Below, piece after piece: positions 17,864-25,077 of a stretch of DNA of 55,511 nt (the first letter of the stretch is position 1; each line of letters starts with the position of its first letter). The translations under genes were made by a program, and so were the position numbers. This stretch comes from JABMMZ01 sp044377005 (GTDB lineage Bacteria; Bacteroidota; Bacteroidia; NS11-12g; UBA955). Under the pieces are notes generated by a model. It was given only the letters and a program-made list of their open reading frames with translations. It searched no databases and was not told where the DNA came from. The stretch is taken from positions 1 through 55,511 of the forward strand of contig JBILJV010000009.1 of NCBI GenBank assembly GCA_044377005.1. The letters run 5' to 3'.

Positions 17864-17998
17864 GGGCATAACAGCACACACTAGAAAGCTAAGCATTTCG
17901 AGAGTTTAAGGCATCCGTTTTTCTTGTTGTATTCGTCTTATCTAAAGCATTTCGTTCACCTCGTTTGGCTCTTCAGGTGTGTGCGGAACGTTAAAGCC
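17864..17998 (+). repeat. attC-like boundary repeat B
   Basis: The left end GGGCATAACAGCACACAC pairs imperfectly with the right end GTGTGTGCGGAACGTTAAAGCC (ACACAC/GTGTGT plus GGC..TAAC/GTTA..GCC). This is the outer-arm arrangement of attC sites: a TAAC box and a GTTA box closing a hairpin with a variable centre. It separates the broken gene from the gene at 18017. Confidence 0.5.
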
Positions 17999-18016
17999 AA
18001 TGTTAAAAAATCCGAT

Positions 18017-18472
18017 ATGAAGCAACTGAATTTAAAAATAGCCTTAGCCATGAGTCTCATCTCAATGTTTCTGTTAACCAAGTGGTGGTTTGCACTGCCA
18101 GTTGACGGTCCAGACAAACTTTATTGGGGCTTTCCTTTCGCATTCATGGGTGAAGGTTTTCACACCTCTATGTCGTATCAATTTTTCATCTTGGAGTTTA
18201 TTGCCAACTTCGCTGCTTATTTTTCCTTTTGGGAAATCGTATCTCTATCAAGTAATAAATGGGTTCCTAATTTCAAGATGCCTTCTATAGTTTCTAAAAC
18301 TATTTTAACATTGGCTTTGCTTCTTTGTATTGGTTTTGGCGCTGTAATAAGTACTTCGAATCCAATTTTTCACATCAAAAGACCTTATGAATGGGAAATA
18401 TTACAAACAGGCAAAGTCTTTATTTGGGAAAACACACCAAAACCTGAACATTATGATTCTTTTAATAAATAA
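18017..18472 (+). CDS. Small membrane protein of unknown function
   Basis: A protein of about 151 residues from the ATG at 18017; an upstream in-frame start at 17924 would fall inside boundary repeat B and is rejected. Three hydrophobic helices are visible (LKIALAMSLISMFLLT near the N terminus, YQFFILEFIANFAAYFSF, and TILTLALLLCIGFGAVI), followed by a polar tail (RPYEWEILQTGKVFIWENT). The family is not recognised. The gene ends 4 nt before the lipoprotein gene at 18477, so the two look like a two-gene cassette. Confidence 0.6.
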   Translation: MKQLNLKIALAMSLISMFLLTKWWFALPVDGPDKLYWGFPFAFMGEGFHTSMSYQFFILEFIANFAAYFSFWEIVSLSSNKWVPNFKMPSIVSKTILTLALLLCIGFGAVISTSNPIFHIKRPYEWEILQTGKVFIWENTPKPEHYDSFNK

Positions 18473-18476
18473 TAAC

Positions 18477-19448
18477 ATGAAAACATCTTTCTATTACCTT
18501 ATAATACTCGTTTTTGGGTTACAAGCTTGTAATTCATACAAAAAAACAGTTTTATCCTATGAAAATATAAGTACAATAGTGATCAATTGCAAGAATAGTA
18601 GTGTTCCAGCATCATACATTACGGGCAAAGTAACTGATATCAACACACAAGAAGAAATTTTCAATGCTAGAGTGGTCCTGCGTGATTTGAAAACCTTACA
18701 AGTAATTGAGGGGGTTTTAACGGATGAGCACGGAAACTTCAAACTAAGTAACATTCCATTAGGACAATACAATTTAAATATTGAACATGAGGGGTTCGAT
18801 GATGTTGATATGAATCTGAATTTTGACGAACACCGTACTTGTTCGGCTGAAATAAAACTTGCCTTATATACCATGAAACCAGAAAAGCCAATAATTTATC
18901 TCTATCCAGAACAGAGGCAGAAAATAAATGTGAAACTCGATTATGAAGGCACTTTAAGTCATTCCTATCCCAAATATTATGGAGATGGTTGGACAGTTAC
19001 GGCAGAGCCGAATGGTACGTTGTGGGACGAAAACAATCAGGAATATTATGCTTTGTTTTGGGAAGGAAATCCTTCAAAGCAGATCATTCCTACAGATGGA
19101 TTTATTGTTGCGGGTAAAGAGACTGCGTCATTTCTTGAAGAAAAGTTAGCCTACTTGGGATTAAACAGACGTGAAGCCAATGAATTTATCATGTATTGGT
19201 TGCCTCGTATGGAAAATAATGCCTATAATTTTATCCATTTTTCAGGAAAGCCATACGAAGAACAAGCCGCATTGGAAATTACCCCAAAACCTGAAACCAT
19301 AATCAGAGTAATGATGTTGACACAATCGCTTGAATCAAAAATTGACTATCCTTTGCAAGATTTGAGTACCCTAAAAAAGACTAGAAAGGGTTTTACTGTT
19401 GTGGAATGGGGAGGAAGTGAAATCAAATCAATCATTGAAAAAATTTAA
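18477..19448 (+). CDS. Lipoprotein with carboxypeptidase-regulatory-like domain and conserved C-terminal domain
   Basis: About 323 residues from the ATG at 18477. The signal peptide ends in a lipobox (FGLQAC), so it is probably membrane-anchored. Residues about 35-125 form a carboxypeptidase-D regulatory/CnaB-like beta sandwich (ITGKVTDINTQEEIFNARVVL, then LTDEHGNFKLSNIPLGQYNL). The remainder contains KPIIYLYPEQRQKINVKL, GDGWTVTAEPNGTLWDE, LFWEGNP and EFIMYWLPRMENNAYNF. I recall the C-terminal block as a widespread, uncharacterised domain of secreted proteins, but have no name for it. The longer reading from 18387 overlaps the previous gene and lacks a signal peptide. The function is unknown. 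Confidence 0.68.
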   Translation: MKTSFYYLIILVFGLQACNSYKKTVLSYENISTIVINCKNSSVPASYITGKVTDINTQEEIFNARVVLRDLKTLQVIEGVLTDEHGNFKLSNIPLGQYNLNIEHEGFDDVDMNLNFDEHRTCSAEIKLALYTMKPEKPIIYLYPEQRQKINVKLDYEGTLSHSYPKYYGDGWTVTAEPNGTLWDENNQEYYALFWEGNPSKQIIPTDGFIVAGKETASFLEEKLAYLGLNRREANEFIMYWLPRMENNAYNFIHFSGKPYEEQAALEITPKPETIIRVMMLTQSLESKIDYPLQDLSTLKKTRKGFTVVEWGGSEIKSIIEKI

Positions 19449-19469
19449 AACAAAATCATGAAAACCTCT

Positions 19470-19607
19470 GGCTATAAAAGCGCCTTGGCAAAAGTGGCGG
19501 GTGAAGTGGTAAATTGAATATTCTACCTCGCATCAACTTTTGTGGTGTATTGACAGTTTAGTGCTTCGAATTCCGCTTCTTCGCCAAGCGCCAAAACGTT
19601 AACACCA
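19470..19607 (+). repeat. attC-like boundary repeat C
   Basis: Left arm GGCTATAAAAGCGCCTTGGC and right arm TTCGCCAAGCGCCAAAACGTTAACACC. GCGCCTTGGC pairs with GCCAAGCGC except for one extra base, like the asymmetric bulge of attC hairpins. The right arm is very similar to that of repeat D. It separates the lipoprotein gene from the VOC gene. Confidence 0.55.
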
Positions 19608-19674
19608 ATTTTAGGACGCTCGCAAACATTGACTAAACGAACTTAAATAATAACAATCGTAACAAATATAAACA

Positions 19675-20103
19675 ATGGCACAAATTAATCCACACATCAA
19701 CTTTAACGGAAATGCAGAAGAGGCATTTACCTTTTACAAATCAGTTTTCGGTGGCGAATTCACAAAAATCATCCGATTTAAAGATTTACCAAGTAACCCT
19801 GACTTCCCAATTCCAGCGAGTGAAGCCCATAAATTAATGCATATAGCATTGCCAATTGGTCAAGGTTTTTTATTTGCAAATGATATTTTGGAAATGATGG
19901 GACGAGTAGATGAAAACGAAAATCGCAGTAAAATTGCGATTACTGCCGAAAGTAAAGAAGAGGCACATAAGTTATTTAATGGACTTTCCGCAGATGGACA
20001 AGTCGAAATGCCAATGGACGAAAATCCTGATGGAACTTATTTTGCAATGTTCAGAGATAAATTCGGAATTGAATGGATGGTAAAATTTGACCCCAAAGAG
20101 TAA
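19675..20103 (+). CDS. VOC family protein (PhnB/glyoxalase-like)
   Basis: A 142-residue protein of the vicinal-oxygen-chelate superfamily, PhnB-like type. It shows INPHINFNGNAEEAFTFYKSVFGGEFTKIIRF at the start and PDGTYFAMFRDKFGIEWMVKF at the end, with two beta-alpha-beta-beta-beta modules between. Members include glyoxalases and antibiotic-binding proteins, while the PhnB-like subset (also called 3-demethylubiquinone methyltransferase-like) mostly has no known substrate. It is a single-gene unit between boundary repeats C and D, in the position of a cassette gene. There is no signal peptide, so it is cytoplasmic. Confidence 0.85.
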   Translation: MAQINPHINFNGNAEEAFTFYKSVFGGEFTKIIRFKDLPSNPDFPIPASEAHKLMHIALPIGQGFLFANDILEMMGRVDENENRSKIAITAESKEEAHKLFNGLSADGQVEMPMDENPDGTYFAMFRDKFGIEWMVKFDPKE

Positions 20104-20143
20104 CGAATAAATCATCTGTGTTCACCGACAAAAAAGAAAAACT

Positions 20144-20245
20144 GTTGCTAACAGCGGTTTGGCGTAATGGCAGGTGACGTGCTACGTATGAACATTTATG
20201 GCAATAATTCACCACTTCGCCAAGCCCCAAAACGTTATAGGTGAT
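20144..20245 (+). repeat. attC-like boundary repeat D
   Basis: The best-formed copy. TGCTAACAGCGG is followed by TTTGGCG, and the other end has CGCCAAG, CCCCAAAA and CGTTATAGGTGA. The inner boxes (TTTGGCG/CGCCAAG) and flanking GGTGA/TCACC pair, the centre is variable (about 45 nt), and the spacing of outer and inner boxes is like the R and L boxes of attC sites. The 3' end lies 5 nt before the ATG of the next gene. Confidence 0.6.
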
Positions 20246-20250
20246 TTTTT

Positions 20251-20757
20251 ATGAACAGTATTCTATCAATATCAATTGGACTTTTATTTTCAATGAGTTC
20301 GTATGGACAAGGCGCAAACCTTGACAGAAATATTTCTACTCAAGACAGTGTACTTTTACACAACTTTTGGACAGATTTCACTAATGCAATAAATACTAAT
20401 GATAAAGACAAATTAGCTATTCTTTGTGAATTTCCGTTTTATTGCAGACCTTGTATTGACGACACAACACTTAAAAACAATAACAATGTAACAATTAAAG
20501 TGACAAAGAAATTATTTTACAAAAATCAATATAAAGCGTTTTTTGATAAGCCAATAAGAAGCAAAGTTGAAGAGCATAAAATCTTTGAGACTTACATTTT
20601 TTATCCTACATTTAACGAGAAAAACAAACAGGATGGCTTTATGTTTTCATATACAATAGTTGCTCCATCAAAAAAATCAGAGGGATTGCAAGGCTTTATT
20701 TTTCTATGTAATAAAAGTGGTAAAATTAAAATTACAGGCATAGACACAGTTCCATAA
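20251..20757 (+). CDS. Secreted hypothetical protein
   Basis: A 168-residue protein with a signal peptide (SILSISIGLLFSMSSYGQG). The mature part begins with a helical segment (LLHNFWTDFTNAINTNDKDKLAILCEFPF) and ends in strands, a layout like NTF2/SnoaL-type folds, though I cannot confirm that. Two cysteines at CRPCIDD are close enough to form a disulfide or bind metal. It starts right after repeat D, as expected for a cassette gene, and is followed by another repeat region. The function is unknown. Confidence 0.6.
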   Translation: MNSILSISIGLLFSMSSYGQGANLDRNISTQDSVLLHNFWTDFTNAINTNDKDKLAILCEFPFYCRPCIDDTTLKNNNNVTIKVTKKLFYKNQYKAFFDKPIRSKVEEHKIFETYIFYPTFNEKNKQDGFMFSYTIVAPSKKSEGLQGFIFLCNKSGKIKITGIDTVP

Positions 20758-20783
20758 AACAGCCTACAATATGCGTTTTGATG

Positions 20784-20937
20784 ATATGCCGGCTTGACCG
20801 TTTCATAATAGATTTTGCACAAAATTTAATCATCAACTTTCTAATCGGTTTCCAATGCCGGGCTGACTGTTTTTCAAATACTGGCATAGCAGCATGCTTT
20901 AATCGATATTGGTTAAGCGATGAACTACCCGGCATAT
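20784..20937. repeat. Inverted/direct repeat region between cassette genes
   Basis: ATATGCCGG (20784-20792) is repeated inverted as CCGGCATAT (20929-20937). Between them a direct repeat occurs: TGCCGGCTTGACCGTTT at 20787 and TGCCGGGCTGACTGTTT at 20856, about 69 bp apart. It fills the gap before the SUKH gene and has the position of a boundary repeat, but its sequence differs from copies A-G. Confidence 0.4.
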
Positions 20938-20953
20938 AGATAAACATTAAAAA

Positions 20954-21763
20954 ATGAAAGAAATTAAAATAAAAACAATTTGGCAAGCACCATCATATTT
21001 GCCTCATATTCATTTGGATTTATCTGAGGAAAAAATTCGTAATGCTGAAAAAATGATTGGATATAAATTGCCAAAAGAATATTTAAATTTATTAAAAATT
21101 CAAAATGGAGGCTATATTCGGTATACAATTGAAGACACTCTTCACCATCAAATTTATGGCATTGGGAATAATTTCCCTTCAATAACAGATGTTGATTGGA
21201 CAGATTATGATGGTGTAGTAAGTTTTGAACTTGATGGACTAATTCCTTTTGACGGAGACGGACATTGGCATATTTGCTTTGATTATAGAAAAAATAAAAT
21301 TGAGCCAGAAATTACGTTTATAGACACCGAATGTGACACTGAAAAATTAATTGCAAAAAGCTTCAAAGAATATTTAGAGTTATTAAAAATAGAAGCTGAA
21401 AATGAATTTGTTATTGAAACTAATTTAACCCTTGAAGAAACGATAAAAGAGATTTCAAAAATTGCAAAAATTGAATTTGAAGACCCCGAATTTTACAATT
21501 ATGGATATGCAAGCTATAGAAGTAAATATAATGAAAGTTGGATTTGGATAAGTCCAAACAAAGTGCCGAATGGATTTGTACCTGAAGACCATGAAAGATT
21601 TAATGAACTGAAATCAAAAATATTTAAAACGGCTTTGAGATACCCAGAAATTTCGGAAGATTTTCTATTTATTAGTGTATCAGACGACAATGTAAGAGAG
21701 AACTTGTTTAAAGAATTAGCAGATAACTCAATTATAATTCGACCATTGAAAGATCTCTTATAG
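20954..21763 (+). CDS. SMI1/KNR4 (SUKH) domain immunity-type protein
   Basis: A 269-residue cytosolic protein. Its N-terminal half is a SUKH domain: EEKIRNAEKMIGYKLPKEYL, then LLKIQNGGYIRYT, and later LIPFDGDGHWHICFDYRKN. SUKH proteins are common as immunity proteins against contact-dependent or polymorphic toxins. Residues about 155-269 are an additional alpha/beta region (LEETIKEISKIAKIEFED; WIWISPNKVPNGF) that I do not recognise. No toxin gene is visible nearby, so it would be an orphan immunity gene in a cassette. Confidence 0.8.
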   Translation: MKEIKIKTIWQAPSYLPHIHLDLSEEKIRNAEKMIGYKLPKEYLNLLKIQNGGYIRYTIEDTLHHQIYGIGNNFPSITDVDWTDYDGVVSFELDGLIPFDGDGHWHICFDYRKNKIEPEITFIDTECDTEKLIAKSFKEYLELLKIEAENEFVIETNLTLEETIKEISKIAKIEFEDPEFYNYGYASYRSKYNESWIWISPNKVPNGFVPEDHERFNELKSKIFKTALRYPEISEDFLFISVSDDNVRENLFKELADNSIIIRPLKDLL

Positions 21764-21767
21764 ATAA

Positions 21768-21876
21768 ACCCGAACCGTTAACATGGGTTTTTCTAAATGG
21801 GAGCAGAACTGCTAAATTGAAAGTAAAAAAATATTAATCAACAACTTCGCCAAGATGAAAAACGTTTTTGGCAACC
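21768..21876 (+). repeat. attC-like boundary repeat G
   Basis: The 3' half, CAACTTCGCCAAGATGAAAAACGTTTTTGGC, keeps the CTTCGCCAAG...AAAACGTT box of copies C and D. The 5' half (CCGTTAACATGGG) is diverged. It lies between the SUKH gene and the gene at 21893. Confidence 0.45.
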
Positions 21877-21892
21877 TTAAAGACAGACAATA

Positions 21893-22786
21893 ATGGCAAC
21901 AAATGGAGTTAAAATAATTGACGGTGACACAGCCCACGACACATACTGGGGTATTATGGATTTGTATGATAGCGGAGCAGACTTCGACACCATAAACAAA
22001 GAGTTTCATTTAATACAAGTTGACTACATTGATGATTTTGACAATGAAATTTATGTTACATCTTGTGCTTTAGCTCTTTGGGAAATGGGACAAATGACAG
22101 AAGACAAACTCACCTATATTAAATCAGTAATCGACAAAGGAGCTTGTGTGAAGGTTTGGTCAGAGGAATATGACCTGAAAGAAGGCAAGGCACGACAAAA
22201 AGAACTTGACAAATTTTGGAAGAAAATAAGTCAGACAAACACGAAAGTTAGAGCAAGAAAAAAGTTCAGAAAAATTACCAACTTTTTTTTTCAACCTGAC
22301 GACTTATTGACATTTCAACTTAAAGACGGTAATTACAGAGCTGTTATTTGTGTATCAATAGACCAATACAGAGGACAATGCAATTATATTTTAGTTCCAA
22401 CAACTTATAACGCAAATAAAAAACCGACAGTTGACGATTTCAAAGACAAAGAAATTTTAGGCAGACAAATAGGTAGCGGTTATGACCAACAAACAACAAA
22501 AGAGCGTCAACCAGGAATAGAGAGAATTTGGCAACTAACTGGTGATTATTGCAACTTCTTTTTTGGTGTTATCAAACTTGCAGTTGACCAAAAAGACTTC
22601 ATCAATTTTAAAGACAGATTTGAAAAAGTTGGAACATTGAAAATTATAGAAGGTCTAAAAGAAACGGGGTCTTTTGGTTATGAAGAGACCTTTGAAAGGT
22701 TCGAGACAATTTTTAGCGACTTAGAAAATTATATAAAAATATTTCAATATAAAAAATATCCCGTTACAACATTGTGTGAAATATGA
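21893..22786 (+). CDS. Hypothetical cytosolic protein, possible Imm26-like domain
   Basis: A 297-residue soluble protein without signal peptide. The N-terminal 110 residues (KIIDGDTAHDTYWGIMDLYDSG and later YVTSCALALWEMGQMTEDKL) are helical and acidic. After a basic linker (VRARKKFRKIT) the segment FFQPDDLLTFQLKDGNYRAVICV resembles the opening strands of Imm26-type immunity domains (a GDvF.i.L.dG.Y pattern); this is a weak match made by eye. Its place among cassette genes, next to a SUKH immunity gene, fits an immunity or toxin-associated role. Otherwise unknown. Confidence 0.6.
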   Translation: MATNGVKIIDGDTAHDTYWGIMDLYDSGADFDTINKEFHLIQVDYIDDFDNEIYVTSCALALWEMGQMTEDKLTYIKSVIDKGACVKVWSEEYDLKEGKARQKELDKFWKKISQTNTKVRARKKFRKITNFFFQPDDLLTFQLKDGNYRAVICVSIDQYRGQCNYILVPTTYNANKKPTVDDFKDKEILGRQIGSGYDQQTTKERQPGIERIWQLTGDYCNFFFGVIKLAVDQKDFINFKDRFEKVGTLKIIEGLKETGSFGYEETFERFETIFSDLENYIKIFQYKKYPVTTLCEI

Positions 22787-22803
22787 CGACAGAAAGAAAG
22801 GAA

Positions 22804-22926
22804 GCCTATAACAGGCATTAGGCAAAAAAGCGGGTTCAGTGCTAAAATAAAGTCTCGGCTCAGCCGAGATGCTTCGATCTCACTTTAATGCCGGACACTT
22901 CTTCACCAAGCTCCAAACCGTTAGCC
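22804..22926 (+). repeat. attC-like boundary repeat E with internal hairpin
   Basis: It begins GCCTATAACAGGC and ends CCAAGCTCCAAACCGTTAGCC, with CACCAAGC as the inner right box. The centre contains a perfect 8-bp stem, TCTCGGCT (22853-22860) and AGCCGAGA (22862-22869). GCGGGTTCAGTGCTA follows the left box. It is located between the Imm26-like gene and the membrane/zinc-ribbon gene. Confidence 0.55.
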
Positions 22927-22965
22927 ATCATTGTAAACAACCGTGCTTAAATAGAAATTTAGAAA

Positions 22966-23934
22966 ATGATTGACAATTTACCGACATCTATTTCACTAAC
23001 TTTTGGACTGACAACCATTGTGACTTTGTTACTTTTTGTTTGGACCATTAGAAACTCAAATTCAGAACATACTCGAAAAAAAGCAACGCCAATTTTTATC
23101 GGCATGACAATTTGGTTAATAATCCAAGCCGTTTTAACCCTGAAAAACATTTACAACTCTGACACAAACTCTTTTCCGCCCAAAATAATATTGGCAGGAG
23201 TTTTGCCGACAATTTTGACAATTATTTCATTGTTTACAACTTCGAAAGGAAAACAATTTATTGACAGTTTGCCACTTAAAAACTTGACTTATTTGAATGT
23301 GGTAAGAATTCCAGTTGAAATAGTTTTATTTTGGCTTTTTCTTAACAAAGCAATTCCTGAATTAATGACTTTTGAAGGTCGAAACTTTGATATTCTTGCT
23401 GGAATTTCTGCACCAATTATTTCATATTTTGGACTAACCAAAACAAAACTGAACCGACAAACAATTCTAATATGGAATTTTATTTGTCTTGGACTTTTAG
23501 TAAATATTGTTGTGAATGCTTTATTTTCAACACCTTCACCAATTCAAAAATTTGCTTTTGACCAACCCAATATTGCAATTTTGAATTTTCCATTTAGTTG
23601 GTTGCCGACTTTTATTGTTCCTATTGTATTATTTGGTCACTTGTCATCAATTAGACAACTAATAAAAACTAGAACAATTGGAATAAAAAAGTGCAATAAT
23701 TGTTTTGAACGAGAATATAAATCATTTCAATCAGAAAAAGAGTGGTTAGCCTTTGACATAGAGTTAACCAAAAAATTGGGATCAAATAAAATTAAAAACA
23801 TAGAATTTAGTCAAGATGGAGTAAGAAATAAAGATAAGGGTGAATATATTTATGAATGTTTGGCTTGTATGCAAAAATGGAAACTAAAAGACCCTGATTA
23901 TTCATTCAGAGGCTATTTTTTAAAGACAAAATGA
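22966..23934 (+). CDS. Membrane protein fused to a C-terminal zinc-ribbon-like domain
   Basis: A 322-residue protein. Residues about 8-232 hold roughly seven hydrophobic segments (for example TTIVTLLLFVWTI, IPVEIVLFWLFLNKAI and LPTFIVPIVLFGHL). A C-terminal soluble domain (about 240-322) follows with two CxxC pairs: Cys243/Cys246 and Cys298/Cys301, the latter in YECLACMQKWKLKDPDYSFRG. Four cysteines in two CxxC knuckles suggest zinc binding. The membrane part is of a type I recall as stand-alone in Bacteroidota, so this may be a fusion. The function is unknown; it lies just after repeat E. Confidence 0.65.
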   Translation: MIDNLPTSISLTFGLTTIVTLLLFVWTIRNSNSEHTRKKATPIFIGMTIWLIIQAVLTLKNIYNSDTNSFPPKIILAGVLPTILTIISLFTTSKGKQFIDSLPLKNLTYLNVVRIPVEIVLFWLFLNKAIPELMTFEGRNFDILAGISAPIISYFGLTKTKLNRQTILIWNFICLGLLVNIVVNALFSTPSPIQKFAFDQPNIAILNFPFSWLPTFIVPIVLFGHLSSIRQLIKTRTIGIKKCNNCFEREYKSFQSEKEWLAFDIELTKKLGSNKIKNIEFSQDGVRNKDKGEYIYECLACMQKWKLKDPDYSFRGYFLKTK

Positions 23935-24104
23935 AAAGAAAAACTGCTCACAAAATTCCCTTTCATTAAATTAGCAAGTGAATACCTATTATCTGAACCA
24001 AAATAGTCTAATTCTGTTTTATTACTAAAACGTCATAATTCAAATCCCAAATCGCTAAAAGCATTTTTATAACAATACTACATACATTGAAAAACAATAC
24101 AACA

Positions 24105-24773
24105 ATGAAATGGATGACAATATTTTTATTACTTTTTAGCCTTAATTCTTGTAACAATCGGGCAGATAAAAACTCAGTTGACGATAAAGCCAAAAAGATT
24201 CATTTTGACAGTTCTTATATTGACAGCATGGAAATTAATGTTGACAGTGAACAATCTTTCAATGAATATAAAAACTGCAACTTTGATGAATTAATTGAAG
24301 ACAAGAAAACGCCTAAACTTGCTAAAGACATTTATCTTAATAACGATTGGAATTTAAATAACGATGTTAAAACACTTGCTTTACTTGATAGTTTGACTGC
24401 AAAAAACAAACAATCAAGACCGTTTTATTTTAAGGTTGTGACAAAGACTTATTTAAAATCAGACGGATATTTTTCCGAAGAACTTGGACTTGTTGGGAAA
24501 GAGTATGTCGAAAATAACACCAAAGAATTTATATCATATTTTGACGATCAAGGCTGCTTTACAGAAAACGACTTATTAACTTGGGCGAAAATTATAATTC
24601 TTGAATTGAGCATAAGCGTTGAAGGAGAATACGACAAACCAATAATTGACAACTATTTCAATAAGCTTAAATCAAACTGTATCAACTGTTCTTTGACACA
24701 AAAACAAAACATTAATAAATTAGGATTGACATTGAAAAAAGAATGGAAAGAATTTTTAAAAACCATAGAATAA
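24105..24773 (+). CDS. Lipoprotein of unknown function
   Basis: About 222 residues from the ATG at 24105 (an upstream in-frame TTG at 24087 is less likely). The signal sequence ends in a lipobox-like LLLFSLNSCNN, so the protein is probably lipid-anchored in the outer or inner membrane. The mature part is acidic and helical (VKTLALLDSLTAKNKQ; DLLTWAKIIILELSIS) with a CxxC-like CINC near the end. The family is not recognised. The 153 nt upstream contain no clear boundary repeat, so its assignment to the cassette array is uncertain. Confidence 0.55.
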   Translation: MKWMTIFLLLFSLNSCNNRADKNSVDDKAKKIHFDSSYIDSMEINVDSEQSFNEYKNCNFDELIEDKKTPKLAKDIYLNNDWNLNNDVKTLALLDSLTAKNKQSRPFYFKVVTKTYLKSDGYFSEELGLVGKEYVENNTKEFISYFDDQGCFTENDLLTWAKIIILELSISVEGEYDKPIIDNYFNKLKSNCINCSLTQKQNINKLGLTLKKEWKEFLKTIE

Positions 24774-24806
24774 AAGTTAGGCGATACGAAATATCTAACA
24801 GATTAA

Positions 24807-24965
24807 TCCGAAATAGCTTCTGACTTTAAGGACTTTGAAGATGCAATACAATATGCTTGTGCATTAGAACATAATTTAACAACAATTATCACTAGGAATT
24901 TAAAAGACTACAAAAAAGCAACGGTAAGAATACTGACACCAGAAACTTATTTAACAAAACCATGA
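24807..24965 (+). pseudogene. C-terminal remnant of a PIN-domain toxin
   Basis: An open stretch without a start codon, preceded in frame by a stop. It reads SDFKDFEDAIQYACALEH, then TTIITRNLKDYK, and ends at TGA after a PETYLTKP tail. DFEDA and ITRNxKDY are the third and fourth acidic motifs of VapC-like PIN ribonucleases, where aspartates coordinate the catalytic metal. The N-terminal half and the antitoxin are missing, so it is a decayed toxin-antitoxin locus. Confidence 0.65.
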
Positions 24966-25077
24966 CACAGATTCCATCATCGCTTAACGGCAAATCAAGA
25001 AAGTGGCAATCTACAATATGGTGATTGCAATGACATAGTCAACCAACATAAGATTAATAAATACAACAAAAAAGAAA

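Noticed and set aside
17924..18016. N-terminal extension of the membrane protein at 18017
   Set aside because: It is encoded by boundary repeat B and gives a sequence of non-coding character; ATG 18017 is a better start.
19458..19517. ATG starting a short peptide (KTSGYKSALAKV) before the VOC gene
   Set aside because: It runs into boundary repeat C and stops after about 19 codons; it is probably not a gene.
24776..24799. GTTAGGC followed 10 nt later by ATCTAAC, canonical attC core and inverse-core heptamers
   Set aside because: The order is reversed (core before inverse core) and the distance is too short for a complete attC site; no paired inner boxes are visible.
16621..25077. Search for an integron integrase, transposase or other recombinase in the accessory region
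   Set aside because: No tyrosine, serine or DDE recombinase motif was found in any frame; the mobilising enzyme, if any, is outside the window.
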